A DNA stretch of 11,535 nucleotides from Endomicrobiia bacterium (GTDB lineage: Bacteria; Elusimicrobiota; Endomicrobiia; Endomicrobiales; Endomicrobiaceae): contig BNVT01000032.1 of assembly GCA_025998295.1 (NCBI GenBank), positions 1-11,535 of the forward strand, written 5' to 3'. The notes beneath the pieces were generated by a model, which was not told where the DNA came from, did no database searches, and saw only the letters and a program-made list of their open reading frames with translations. Made by a program: the position numbers and the translations under genes. Of this stretch, positions 1 through 6,071 are shown piece after piece. Numbering within the stretch: the stretch's first letter is position 1; each line of letters starts with the position of its first letter.

Positions 1-89
1 GACTCTTTTATCAAATGCTTTCTTACTCCCATTAATACTAAATCCATTACATATGACCTAACTGCTTTCTTTTTTGTTTCATAGTACTT
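1..89 (-). pseudogene. probable transposase relic (fragment, runs off window)
   Basis: Read on the minus strand from 89 downwards, a short frame directly after a TAG (92-90) gives KYYETKKKAVRSYVMD. This resembles the N-terminal helix-turn-helix start of IS1/IS630-like transposases (pattern YETK..AV..Y). About 45 bases from the window edge the best-looking continuation moves to the next frame (SINGSKKAFDKRV), which suggests a frameshift. There is no start codon and the rest lies outside the window. The assignment rests on a short motif only. Confidence 0.25.
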
Positions 90-171
90 CTATTGTACTT
101 TTATGTGTTGGTTATGTAGGAGGTCTATTAAGGCGGAAAAATTTAGTACTACTCTTGTTTACGTTACAAAT

Positions 172-204
172 AAAAAAATCGCCCATCAGACAGGCGATTT
201 TTTT
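172..204 (-). terminator. strong intrinsic terminator of the 34-residue gene (bidirectional shape)
   Basis: A perfect 12-bp stem pairs 172-183 (seven A then TCGCC) with 193-204 (GGCGA then seven T) around a 9-base loop (184-192). On the minus strand it begins 14 bases after the stop codon of the small gene at 219-323 and ends in a run of T. The A-tract on the other side would let it also work on the plus strand. Confidence 0.8.
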
Positions 205-218
205 ATTTTAGAAAATCC

Positions 219-323
219 TTATTTTTTCTTCTTTTTTGCTGCTGCTGTAACAGCTTTTTTGACGATTTTCTTCACAACATCTTTCTTAGATGCTACTTTT
301 TTTGTTTTACATCCACAAGCCAT
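219..323 (-). CDS. 34-residue lysine-rich small protein, unknown function
   Basis: This ORF runs from ATG at 323 to TAA at 219. The protein starts MACGCKTKKVASKKD, continues with VVKKIVKKAV and ends in a run of Ala then five Lys. About 15 of 34 residues are Lys and there is no acidic residue except Asp15. Two cysteines form a CGC motif at positions 3-5. Several signals support a real gene. A strong Shine-Dalgarno AAAAGGAG (337-330) lies 6 bases before the ATG. A small hairpin (338-342 with 347-351) lies just upstream of it. A sigma-70-like promoter lies about 80 bases upstream, and a textbook terminator lies 14 bases downstream. I do not recognise the family. The charge suggests binding to nucleic acid, ribosome or membrane, and the CGC pair could bind metal; both are inferences. 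The reading frames on the opposite strand look like shadows of this low-complexity stretch. Confidence 0.7.
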   Translation of the reverse strand: MACGCKTKKVASKKDVVKKIVKKAVTAAAKKKKK

Positions 324-393
324 TGTTGGCTCCTTTTAGGAAAAGATTCCTTTTTTTTTATTTTCGTATGTCAGAACACGAAAAAGCTCGAAA

Positions 394-408
394 GTCAGCA
401 CTGCCGAC
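394..408 (-). promoter_or_regulatory. operator-like dyad at the predicted start of transcription
   Basis: GTCAGCACTGCCGAC is a 15-base near-palindrome (6 of 7 pairs match) lying across the predicted +1 of the small gene. The position fits a repressor site, but no regulator is known and chance cannot be excluded. Confidence 0.2.
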
Positions 409-409
409 C

Positions 410-438
410 ATTGTATACAATAAAACAAAAAAAATCAA
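410..438 (-). promoter_or_regulatory. sigma-70-type promoter for the 34-residue gene
   Basis: On the minus strand a -35 TTGATT (438-433) and a -10 TACAAT (415-410) are separated by 17 bases. The predicted start of transcription, near 403, leaves a leader of about 80 bases. The -10 lies inside a perfect 12-base palindrome ATTGTATACAAT (410-421). Confidence 0.45.
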
Positions 439-487
439 ATTTTCCTGACTTGACCGTTTTTTGACAAAAGAGCAAAAAGACTCACAT

Positions 488-641
488 AAAAAGAGGTACG
501 ACAAACGCATGAAAGTTTTTTTGATCTTTGATTGTCATCTATAGAGTTACATAACAGTCAATCGGAATTTGCTCAAGTTTAAAATTAATGTAGCCTCAAG
601 AAATTTTTTTCATGCGTTTGTTGTGATGAGATACCTTTTTT
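488..641. repeat. long imperfect inverted repeat (hairpin-capable, ~150 bp)
   Basis: ACAAACGCATGAAA (501-514) pairs perfectly with TTTCATGCGTTTGT (608-621). Outside an asymmetric bulge (2 bases left, 10 right) the pairing resumes with GGTA (495-498) against TACC (632-635), then A-rich against T-rich arms. The ~93-base interior holds a weaker GATTG/CAATC pair. There is no coding potential. It could be the ends of a small mobile element (MITE type) or a structured RNA with a long closing stem. No flanking target duplication was found. Confidence 0.45.
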
Positions 642-1016
642 GATAAAAAAAAGATATAATTTTTTGAAAGAAGGATAGAGGTAGCTTGTACTTGGTGCAG
701 GAAAAATGAAAGCGAAAGACATTTTTTAAAAGAGAGCGATAAATTAACTAGATTAAGCAAAACGGGGGGGTCTGCTTATTGATATAATACATATCCCATT
801 GATCTTTTTCCAAGCTATTCGTAAATAACCAGAATAGAATAACCACAAAAACAGACTGACGCAAACGTTTTGAATAGATTTGAAGCAATATCTAACATAT
901 ACGGAAACAGAGGAAAGCATTTTTGATTTTTTAGATTTAATTTAAAATTTGAAGTATATAATTTTAAAACTGTAGGTTTGGAAACAAGCCCAATATAATC
1001 AAAGAGAGGAAGTGGC
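642..1016. other. gene-free stretch upstream of the S1 gene
   Basis: All frames are broken by stops and I see no supported gene. TATAAT hexamers occur at 655-660, 783-788, 957-962 and 994-999. The one at 957-962 is best placed to serve the S1 gene, but none has a good -35 at the right spacing. A run of seven G lies at 764-770. A reading frame on the minus strand across 815-1081 is antisense to the S1 gene start and looks spurious. Confidence 0.4.
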
Positions 1017-1173
1017 ATGGCAAAAAACAAAAATTTGGATAAAACAATAACCATTTTTGAAGATAGCAAAGATGTCAGCATGGCAGACTTGATGAAAATT
1101 ACGATGAATCCACTAGCGTGATACTGGAAAAGAATTCGAGGGAACCATTATTGGAGAAAATTCAGATAGCTTT
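1017..1173 (+). pseudogene. rpsA: frameshifted 5' end of the ribosomal protein S1 gene
   Basis: The natural start appears to be ATG 1017, preceded by an AGAGAGGA Shine-Dalgarno about 7 bases upstream. The frame reads MAKNKNLDKTITIFEDSKDV, then SMADLMK, and stops at 1119-1121 (TGA). S1-like sequence continues in a second frame from 1094 (ENYDESTSVILEKNS). It then moves to a third frame from about 1131 (EFEGTIIGENSDSF), which runs directly into the intact ORF at 1174. Each shift equals loss of one base: a G near 1094 would restore MADLMENYD, and a T near 1132 would restore EKNFEGTII. The third frame has an in-frame TAG at about 1115 and no ATG, GTG or TTG before 1174. I see the frame changes directly; the reconstruction is inference. 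Sequencing or assembly error is the main alternative. Confidence 0.7.
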
Positions 1174-2685
1174 ATGGTTGATTTAGGAATGAAATCAGAG
1201 GGGATAATCCCTAAGGAAGAGTTTGAGGAGAGCGCAATACCTCCTGAACTTAAAGTTGGCGCAAAACTAAAAGTAAAAGTTATAAGCACTTACGGACAAA
1301 CTATCCTTTCTTATAGAAAAATTATTGAAGAAAAAAAATGGAGTTTGCTACGAGAAATTTTTAAGAAAAAGAAACGGGTTAAGGCAGTAATATTAAAAAC
1401 CATAAAAGGCGGATTTACTGTGGATGTATGCGGTGTAAATGCGTTTCTGCCTATTGCTCAGGTAGATATGCATTTTGTCAAAGAAACGGAACAGTATATT
1501 GGCAAATCGTACGAGTTTGAAATTACGAAGTTTGACGCAAGAAAGAAGAATGTTGTTGTTTCAAGAAGAAAAATTATTGAAGATGAAATAAAATCTGCTT
1601 TGGAAAGTATTACCGAAGGCCAGATCTTAGATGGAACAGTCTCAAGAATTACAAAGTTTGAAGCTTTTATTAATCTTGGCGGAGTTGACGGGTTGCTACA
1701 TATTGGAGAGCTTGCTTGGTATAGGGTTAAAAAAGTTGAAGATTTATTACATATAGGTCAAGTAGTAAGGGTTCAGGTTTTAAAAGTTGATAAAGCCGGC
1801 GAAAAAATTTCTCTAAGTATGAAAAATCTTTCTCCTCATCCATGGGACTCTGCCTCCGAGAGACTGCCCTTGGGCCTTATTACGAAGGGCACAGTAACAT
1901 CAATTATGAGTTATGGTGTTTTTGTTGAATTTGAGCCAGGTGTGGAAGGCTTGCTCCATGCTTCTGAATATGCATGGAGCAACGGTGGAGCAGCATTGAA
2001 AAGAGATGTTAAGAAAGGTCAGGAAATAGAAGTAAAAATTATAGGTATGGATAAAGAAAATAAAAAAATTGCTTTATCGGTTAAGCGGATACTTACAAAT
2101 CCATGGGACGAAGCATTTAGACATTATGCTCCTGGAACTGTTGTTAAAGGTGTGGTTCAAAATCTTACGCATTTTGGCGCGTTTGTAAAACTTCCGGAAG
2201 AAATAGAAGGTCTTATTCACATAAGTAATTTTTCTTGGACTAAGAAAATAATACATCCTGAAGCAGTAATTAAAAAAGGTGATGAAGTTGAGGTTGTTGT
2301 ATTAGGAGTAAATCCTCAGAATGAAAAAATTTCTCTTTCGTTAAAGCATATGCAGCCTAATCCTTACAACAAATATGAAGTTGGAAGTATTGTAAAAGGG
2401 AAGGTTGTAAGAACTTCTGATTTTGGTGCTTTTATAGAAATTGAGGCAGGAATTGAGGCTTTAGTAAAAAATAATAGGGCTTCATCTGTGGAGGCTGACA
2501 ATGACCGGTATGTTTTGAAAGAAGGAGAAGAAGTTGAAGCTAAAGTAACAAGAGTTGACATAAGAAACAGAAAAATAGAAGCATCTATAAAAAAACTTGA
2601 GGCTGACAGAGAAAAAGAACTTATTAAACAATACGCTAATCAAGATAGTAAATATACATTGGGAGAAATACTGTTTGAAGAATAA
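1174..2685 (+). CDS. rpsA: 30S ribosomal protein S1, six S1 domains, N-terminus lost in this frame
   Basis: S1 binds mRNA on the small ribosomal subunit and helps start translation, especially on mRNAs with weak Shine-Dalgarno sites. The 503-residue frame holds six S1 (OB-fold) repeats: a truncated one at about 1-49 (VDLGMKSEGIIP), then roughly 66-134, 146-218, 233-306, 318-392 and 402-474. The typical signatures are present, such as GVDGLLHIGELAW, FGAFVKL..EIEGLIHIS and FGAFIEI. Six domains match the proteobacterial-type protein. The first strands of domain 1 are encoded upstream in other frames, so an ATG 1174 product would start inside that domain. A GGAG near 1154 is too far from 1174 to be a good ribosome site. 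The remaining 1.5 kb is undamaged, which suggests a very recent lesion, correction by slippage, or a sequence error. It converges with the gene ending at 2717, with 31 bases between the stops. Confidence 0.85.
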   Translation: MVDLGMKSEGIIPKEEFEESAIPPELKVGAKLKVKVISTYGQTILSYRKIIEEKKWSLLREIFKKKKRVKAVILKTIKGGFTVDVCGVNAFLPIAQVDMHFVKETEQYIGKSYEFEITKFDARKKNVVVSRRKIIEDEIKSALESITEGQILDGTVSRITKFEAFINLGGVDGLLHIGELAWYRVKKVEDLLHIGQVVRVQVLKVDKAGEKISLSMKNLSPHPWDSASERLPLGLITKGTVTSIMSYGVFVEFEPGVEGLLHASEYAWSNGGAALKRDVKKGQEIEVKIIGMDKENKKIALSVKRILTNPWDEAFRHYAPGTVVKGVVQNLTHFGAFVKLPEEIEGLIHISNFSWTKKIIHPEAVIKKGDEVEVVVLGVNPQNEKISLSLKHMQPNPYNKYEVGSIVKGKVVRTSDFGAFIEIEAGIEALVKNNRASSVEADNDRYVLKEGEEVEAKVTRVDIRNRKIEASIKKLEADREKELIKQYANQDSKYTLGEILFEE

Positions 2686-2716
2686 GTAAAGATTTAAAGT
2701 TTGTAAAAATTATTGT

Positions 2717-3961
2717 TTATTTCGTAGTTTGTACCGCAGGTGGTTTCTTATTTGTGGTTTTTAACATTTCAATCTCAACCGTTGACAGATTGCTTTCTTG
2801 GTGATAATTCTCTTCGGCTTGTTCCTTTAGAGCTTCTCTGGTATAAACACATTTTGGATTCCATAGCAGCCAATTGCTGACTTTATTGTCATAACATGCC
2901 TGCATCTGGGCTCTAACAGCATTTTTGTCGTATTTGTACCCACCATAACTAAAGTCCTGAAGCCACGGGCGGAGCTTTCTTTCGGGTATTCTTTTCAGAG
3001 CGCCTTCCATGGCATAACAAACAACTTTATATGGTTCTTTGTTAGGCTCTGCGATACCGTAGTTCCCCTTTTCATAATGAGACGGATAAACCATAGGACT
3101 TACATAATCTACCCACTCTGTCATTTCAACTATTTTTTGACCTATACCCATATCGTCTGCAGCTGTTGTCGTTAAACCGAAAACGTCAATAGATATTTTC
3201 ACATCTTTAGCTTTAAGTCTTTTATTGGCTTCTTTTAAAAAACCAACCAAGGTTTTTGAAGCTTCCGCTGCGCAATGAGGTTTACTGTATCTGCAATTTT
3301 TCGTATTGCCGTCAGTAGGGAATCGTATATAATCAAATTGTATTTCATCAAATCCTATAGTTGCAGCTCTTTCGGCTATTTGTAAATTATAATCCCAAGC
3401 ATATTTATTATAGGGATCAAGCCATGCGACATTTTTTCTATCCGTCCAAATAGTTCCGTCGGGGTTTTTAACGGCAAGATCAGGGTTTTTTCTTGCCATT
3501 GTGCCATCTCTAAAAACAACAATTCTTGCTATAGTGTAAATGCCTTTGCTTTTTAAATAGGGAATATATTCTCCAATGTCAGGTATTGCCACTACATAAG
3601 CTCTGTTTGCATCTACAATTTTTATACCGTCAATATAAACATGCCCTTCAGATTCTTTGATATCTATTACAGCAGTATTTAGCTCAGTATTTTCAAAGAG
3701 ATCCATTGCAATTTTTCTATGTTTTTCAGAACCGCTTACCCATGCCGTAAGATGTATTCCTCTTATGTACCTTTCGGTTACTCTTTCCTCATGTTTTGTA
3801 TCGCTTGTTGTTGTCGTAGTTACTACATCAGTTACATTTTGATCTTCTTGAGGATATTCTGATACCACTACTTTAGAATCCGCAGCAGAACTTACGCATC
3901 CCATGATAATAAAGAAAAATATTAAGAAAGAAATAAAGAAATCGGTTTCTTGTACCTTCAC
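2717..3961 (-). CDS. DUF4015 putative glycoside hydrolase, predicted lipoprotein
   Basis: From GTG 3961 the product has 414 residues. It starts with a hydrophobic stretch FFISFLIFFFIIMGC, a lipobox-like end with Cys22, so it is probably a lipid-anchored exported protein. A Thr-rich linker follows, then a DUF4015 domain (putative glycosyl hydrolase, TIM-barrel type) at about 66-375. Its hallmarks are RGIHLTAW, IDIKESEGHVYIDG, GFDEIQFDYIRFP (203-215, with acidic residues where this family's active site is expected) and WVDYVSPMVYPSHY. The substrate is unknown, presumably a polysaccharide or cell-wall glycan. Start choice: an ATG at 3970 and a TTG at 3988 are also in frame, but the best promoter has its -10 at 3974-3969, so transcription should begin near 3962, next to the GTG. 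There is no Shine-Dalgarno. The acidic residues in the short N-region (KVQETD) are unusual for a signal peptide. It diverges from the gene at 4019. Confidence 0.8.
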   Translation of the reverse strand: MKVQETDFFISFLIFFFIIMGCVSSAADSKVVVSEYPQEDQNVTDVVTTTTTSDTKHEERVTERYIRGIHLTAWVSGSEKHRKIAMDLFENTELNTAVIDIKESEGHVYIDGIKIVDANRAYVVAIPDIGEYIPYLKSKGIYTIARIVVFRDGTMARKNPDLAVKNPDGTIWTDRKNVAWLDPYNKYAWDYNLQIAERAATIGFDEIQFDYIRFPTDGNTKNCRYSKPHCAAEASKTLVGFLKEANKRLKAKDVKISIDVFGLTTTAADDMGIGQKIVEMTEWVDYVSPMVYPSHYEKGNYGIAEPNKEPYKVVCYAMEGALKRIPERKLRPWLQDFSYGGYKYDKNAVRAQMQACYDNKVSNWLLWNPKCVYTREALKEQAEENYHQESNLSTVEIEMLKTTNKKPPAVQTTK

Positions 3962-3968
3962 GGCGTCC

Positions 3969-3998
3969 ATTGTACCTGAAATTAACAAATCTTGTCAA
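3969..3998 (-). promoter_or_regulatory. promoter of the DUF4015 gene (near-leaderless)
   Basis: A consensus -35 TTGACA (3998-3993) and a -10 TACAAT (3974-3969) are separated by 18 bases on the minus strand. The predicted +1 near 3962 falls next to the GTG at 3961-3959. It overlaps the divergent plus-strand promoter. Confidence 0.55.
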
Positions 3999-4010
3999 GA
4001 ATGCTACAAT
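3982..4010 (+). promoter_or_regulatory. promoter of the gene at 4019 (near-leaderless)
   Basis: A -35 TTAACA (3982-3987) and a -10 TACAAT (4005-4010) are separated by 17 bases. The predicted +1 at about 4017 is two bases before the ATG at 4019, so the mRNA would have almost no leader. It shares bases 3982-3998 with the minus-strand promoter, so the two probably cannot be occupied at once. Confidence 0.55.
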
Positions 4011-4018
4011 AATGCGTT

Positions 4019-5581
4019 ATGAAAACATTTATTTACACCGTGTTATTTCTATTTTTAAGCACTTTGGCTTTGGGCGAAAACAACAGATGTATAGTATTTT
4101 TTGCTGATACTTCAGATATTCCAGAGGCTGTTATTAATAAAATTTTATCATCAAAACGTTTTTGTATAACTGTACCTGTAAATTCTGCAATAGGAGTTCC
4201 TGAAAATTTAAAAACACTTGTTTCGTACGGCAGAATAGAACTGGCCCTTTCTTTTAATCCGGAGCCTATTTTGCCTGTTATTGCCATGCTTTCAAATACC
4301 CATTTAAAAAAGTCAAATAAGCGAAGTATTTTTGAAGAGTATATATCAGCCAATTTAACAGATTATAAAAATCATACAAACAAACAAGCATCTGGTATAT
4401 TTTTAAATTTTGGGGAGTTATCGCATGATATTCTTTATTATCTATCAGGCTTAGGACTTACATGGATTAATTCTGATAATTTTGAAAAAAATCTTTATGG
4501 TGCTTGTAATATTGATGGTATTGTAGTATTTTCTATATATAAAAATTTTCCTTACAACCAAATTGATGTTATGAAATGGTTGGAATCAAAAAAAGAAAAT
4601 AGCATTGTGCCTGTTTTGCTCACGAAAAAACATTTGCAGAATGTAAAATTAATGGAGTATTTGATAGATGCTTTTGATAACAGCAAATATATAATACCTG
4701 CGACCCCTTGGTATGTTTCAGAATTTAAAAGCAACTTGCCTGTGCAAAAAAATATACATTTTAAACAGTTTTTAATTAATCCTTCGATAGAAGAAAAGCT
4801 CTTTTTGGCGGTGGATTTGATTAATAATTATGCTAACAAACCTAATTTTAAGGAACACACTTATACTAATGCGCAAAGCAAACTTGCTTGTTTATGTAGC
4901 TACAATCTTTTAAAGGATGTTTTATTGGACAGACCAGATGGAAAAAGAATGTTTGATAACACTTATAAAAATATTTATCATCTCTTAGAAGCTTTAGAGC
5001 CCGAAGACGTGAAAGCACATAGTATTCCTGCTGCAAAAAAAATTTTTTCTTCAAATATTCAGACTTTTGTTGAAGCTGTTCCTAACGGAGTTTCAATATT
5101 AAATGAAGGGTTGTTAAAATTTGTACAAGTTCTTTCAAAAGATAACAACATAAAGATAGATTTTTCTTTCAAATCTGGAAAGTGGAATGACGATATTTCT
5201 TTTGTGGATTTTTATATAGATCTAAATAACGTTAAAGGAGCAGGGTCTACATCATTTCTCTCAGGCGTAAACGGTTTTTTGACTACGGACTCTGGATGGG
5301 AGTATTCGTTAAGGGTACATAAAAACAAAGCGGTTTTGTATAAGTATTCTATAAATGGCGCTTCTTTTGTTTCAAATCTTTCGGTTTGCGGTGGTTCTGT
5401 TTTGATACCGCAAAAATATATTAGAGGCAATCCTGCTAATTGGGGATTTCAAGCCATTGTTGTTTCTGAGATCGGAGGAGAAAAGGCTGTTATTGATTTC
5501 TTTAATCAGAGCAGTAATACTAAAGATAAGATTCTTTCTACAAAACCTTTTCAAGTTTCTGCTATAAGAATAAGGAGATAG
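4019..5581 (+). CDS. secreted protein with GH57-like N-terminal region and glucodextranase-type C-terminal domain
   Basis: The 520-residue product begins with a clear signal peptide (MKTFIYTVLFLFLSTLALG, cleavage expected near residue 19), so it should be exported. The C-terminal part, about 370-485, resembles the carbohydrate-binding-like C-terminal domain of glucodextranase: it has a FVDFYIDLNN segment, GAGSTSFLSGVNGF, GWEYSLRV and NPANWGFQAIVVS. Residues 20-330 weakly recall GH57 amylase-type domains (GRIELALSFNPEPILPVIA), but the usual GH57 HxH motif near the N-terminus and the Glu/Asp landmarks are not obvious. It may therefore be a non-catalytic or decayed relative. No Shine-Dalgarno precedes the ATG, in line with the near-leaderless promoter. 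It is divergent from the DUF4015 lipoprotein and may work with it on glycans outside the inner membrane; that link is inferred from position only. The C-terminal call is moderate, the N-terminal call weak. Confidence 0.65.
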   Translation: MKTFIYTVLFLFLSTLALGENNRCIVFFADTSDIPEAVINKILSSKRFCITVPVNSAIGVPENLKTLVSYGRIELALSFNPEPILPVIAMLSNTHLKKSNKRSIFEEYISANLTDYKNHTNKQASGIFLNFGELSHDILYYLSGLGLTWINSDNFEKNLYGACNIDGIVVFSIYKNFPYNQIDVMKWLESKKENSIVPVLLTKKHLQNVKLMEYLIDAFDNSKYIIPATPWYVSEFKSNLPVQKNIHFKQFLINPSIEEKLFLAVDLINNYANKPNFKEHTYTNAQSKLACLCSYNLLKDVLLDRPDGKRMFDNTYKNIYHLLEALEPEDVKAHSIPAAKKIFSSNIQTFVEAVPNGVSILNEGLLKFVQVLSKDNNIKIDFSFKSGKWNDDISFVDFYIDLNNVKGAGSTSFLSGVNGFLTTDSGWEYSLRVHKNKAVLYKYSINGASFVSNLSVCGGSVLIPQKYIRGNPANWGFQAIVVSEIGGEKAVIDFFNQSSNTKDKILSTKPFQVSAIRIRR

Positions 5582-5584
5582 TAT

Positions 5585-5910
5585 CAACAAAAATCACAGC
5601 ATGAGCGTTGTTGTAAGTAATTTAGCGAGTCTGCCTAAAAACTCTTAAAGCAAATCCGCTGTTATCATGAACTTGTTTCAATATTTAATGTTGTTTTTTA
5701 CAACAAGATACTGCGACAAATTCAGCATGATAAATACAAGAACCTCATAAAACCATGGCATTGCTTTTTTAGTTTTGGCATTAAGAATTCTCCGATGTTT
5801 ACCCGTGATAACTTTTTGATTTCTTATATTTTGACACATTTTGCAATTTTTTTTTGATAGACAAAGATTTTTGTGATCTTAACACCAAAACTAAAAAAGC
5901 AATGCCTATA
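5585..5910. repeat. diverged direct repeat, copy A
   Basis: This stretch aligns in order with 6072-6736. Shared blocks include gagtct-cctaaaa (5627 and 6115), aatgttgt....acaagat (5687 and 6175, the same 488-base offset), gaacctc, ggcattgct (5757 and 6262), a block around cgtgata (5804 and 6616), and a right-hand block from ACACA to CTTAACAC (5834-5885 and 6646-6700). The right-hand block looks about 80% identical. All frames are interrupted and I find no gene family. Confidence 0.6.
5757..5906. repeat. perfect 22-bp inverted repeat inside copy A
   Basis: GGCATTGCTTTTTTAGTTTT plus GG (5757-5778) is the exact reverse complement of 5885-5906, with 106 bases between the arms. After two mismatches the pairing resumes for six more bases inward (TTAAGA/TCTTAA). 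In copy B the matching arms are only partly complementary, so the perfect match is specific to this copy. Confidence 0.6.
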
Positions 5911-5947
5911 GTAGTTCCATTTTTTTGCAAAAAAAGGAGTGACAGAG

Positions 5948-6022
5948 ATGGTATTCGCTTTTTTCCAAGCTGCGACTTGCAAACGTCGCAAGTCTCTGCA
6001 AAGGTCAAAAAGTCTATTATGA
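5948..6022 (+). CDS. possible 24-residue leader peptide or remnant
   Basis: ATG 5948 is preceded by a strong Shine-Dalgarno AAAAAGGAG (5931-5939) with an 8-base spacer, and the frame ends at TGA 6020-6022. The product starts MVFAFFQAATCKRRKS and is basic, with no recognisable family. A compact pair of alternative hairpins (5971-5994) lies inside it. It could be a leader peptide, a small hydrophobic-basic peptide, or the broken start of a lost gene. The ribosome site is the only real support. Confidence 0.2.
   Translation: MVFAFFQAATCKRRKSLQRSKSLL
5971..5994. other. two mutually exclusive short hairpins
   Basis: TGCGAC (5971-5976) pairs with GTCGCA (5985-5990), while GACTTGC (5974-5980) pairs with GCAAGTC (5988-5994). 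Each arm of one overlaps an arm of the other, so only one can form at a time. That is the form of a small switch, but no flanking terminator stem is visible, so the function is open. Confidence 0.3.
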
Positions 6023-6028
6023 AAAAAA

Positions 6029-6057
6029 TTTAAATAAACATGTTTATGTGCTATAAT
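6029..6057 (+). promoter_or_regulatory. candidate promoter with 14-bp palindrome in the spacer
   Basis: A consensus -10 TATAAT (6052-6057) lies 17 bases after a weak -35 TTTAAA (6029-6034). The perfect palindrome ATAAACATGTTTAT (6034-6047) fills most of the spacer and could be an operator. No supported gene follows at once; copy B of the repeat begins about 15 bases downstream. Confidence 0.25.
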
Positions 6058-6071
6058 AAATACTAGGTGCA

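Noticed and set aside
103..339. 78-residue frame on the plus strand with a Phe-rich run
   Set aside because: It is antisense to the 34-residue lysine-rich gene; the Phe/Leu run is the complement of its Lys codons, and it reads through the terminator.
677..720. LVLGAGKMKAKDIF, resembling the GAGxM motif of glutamyl-tRNA reductase (hemA)
   Set aside because: Only about 14 residues match before stops in every frame, and nothing before or after resembles HemA; probably chance.
815..1081. 88-residue minus-strand frame upstream of and over the S1 gene start
   Set aside because: No ribosome site, low complexity, and antisense to the S1-like coding sequence from 1017.
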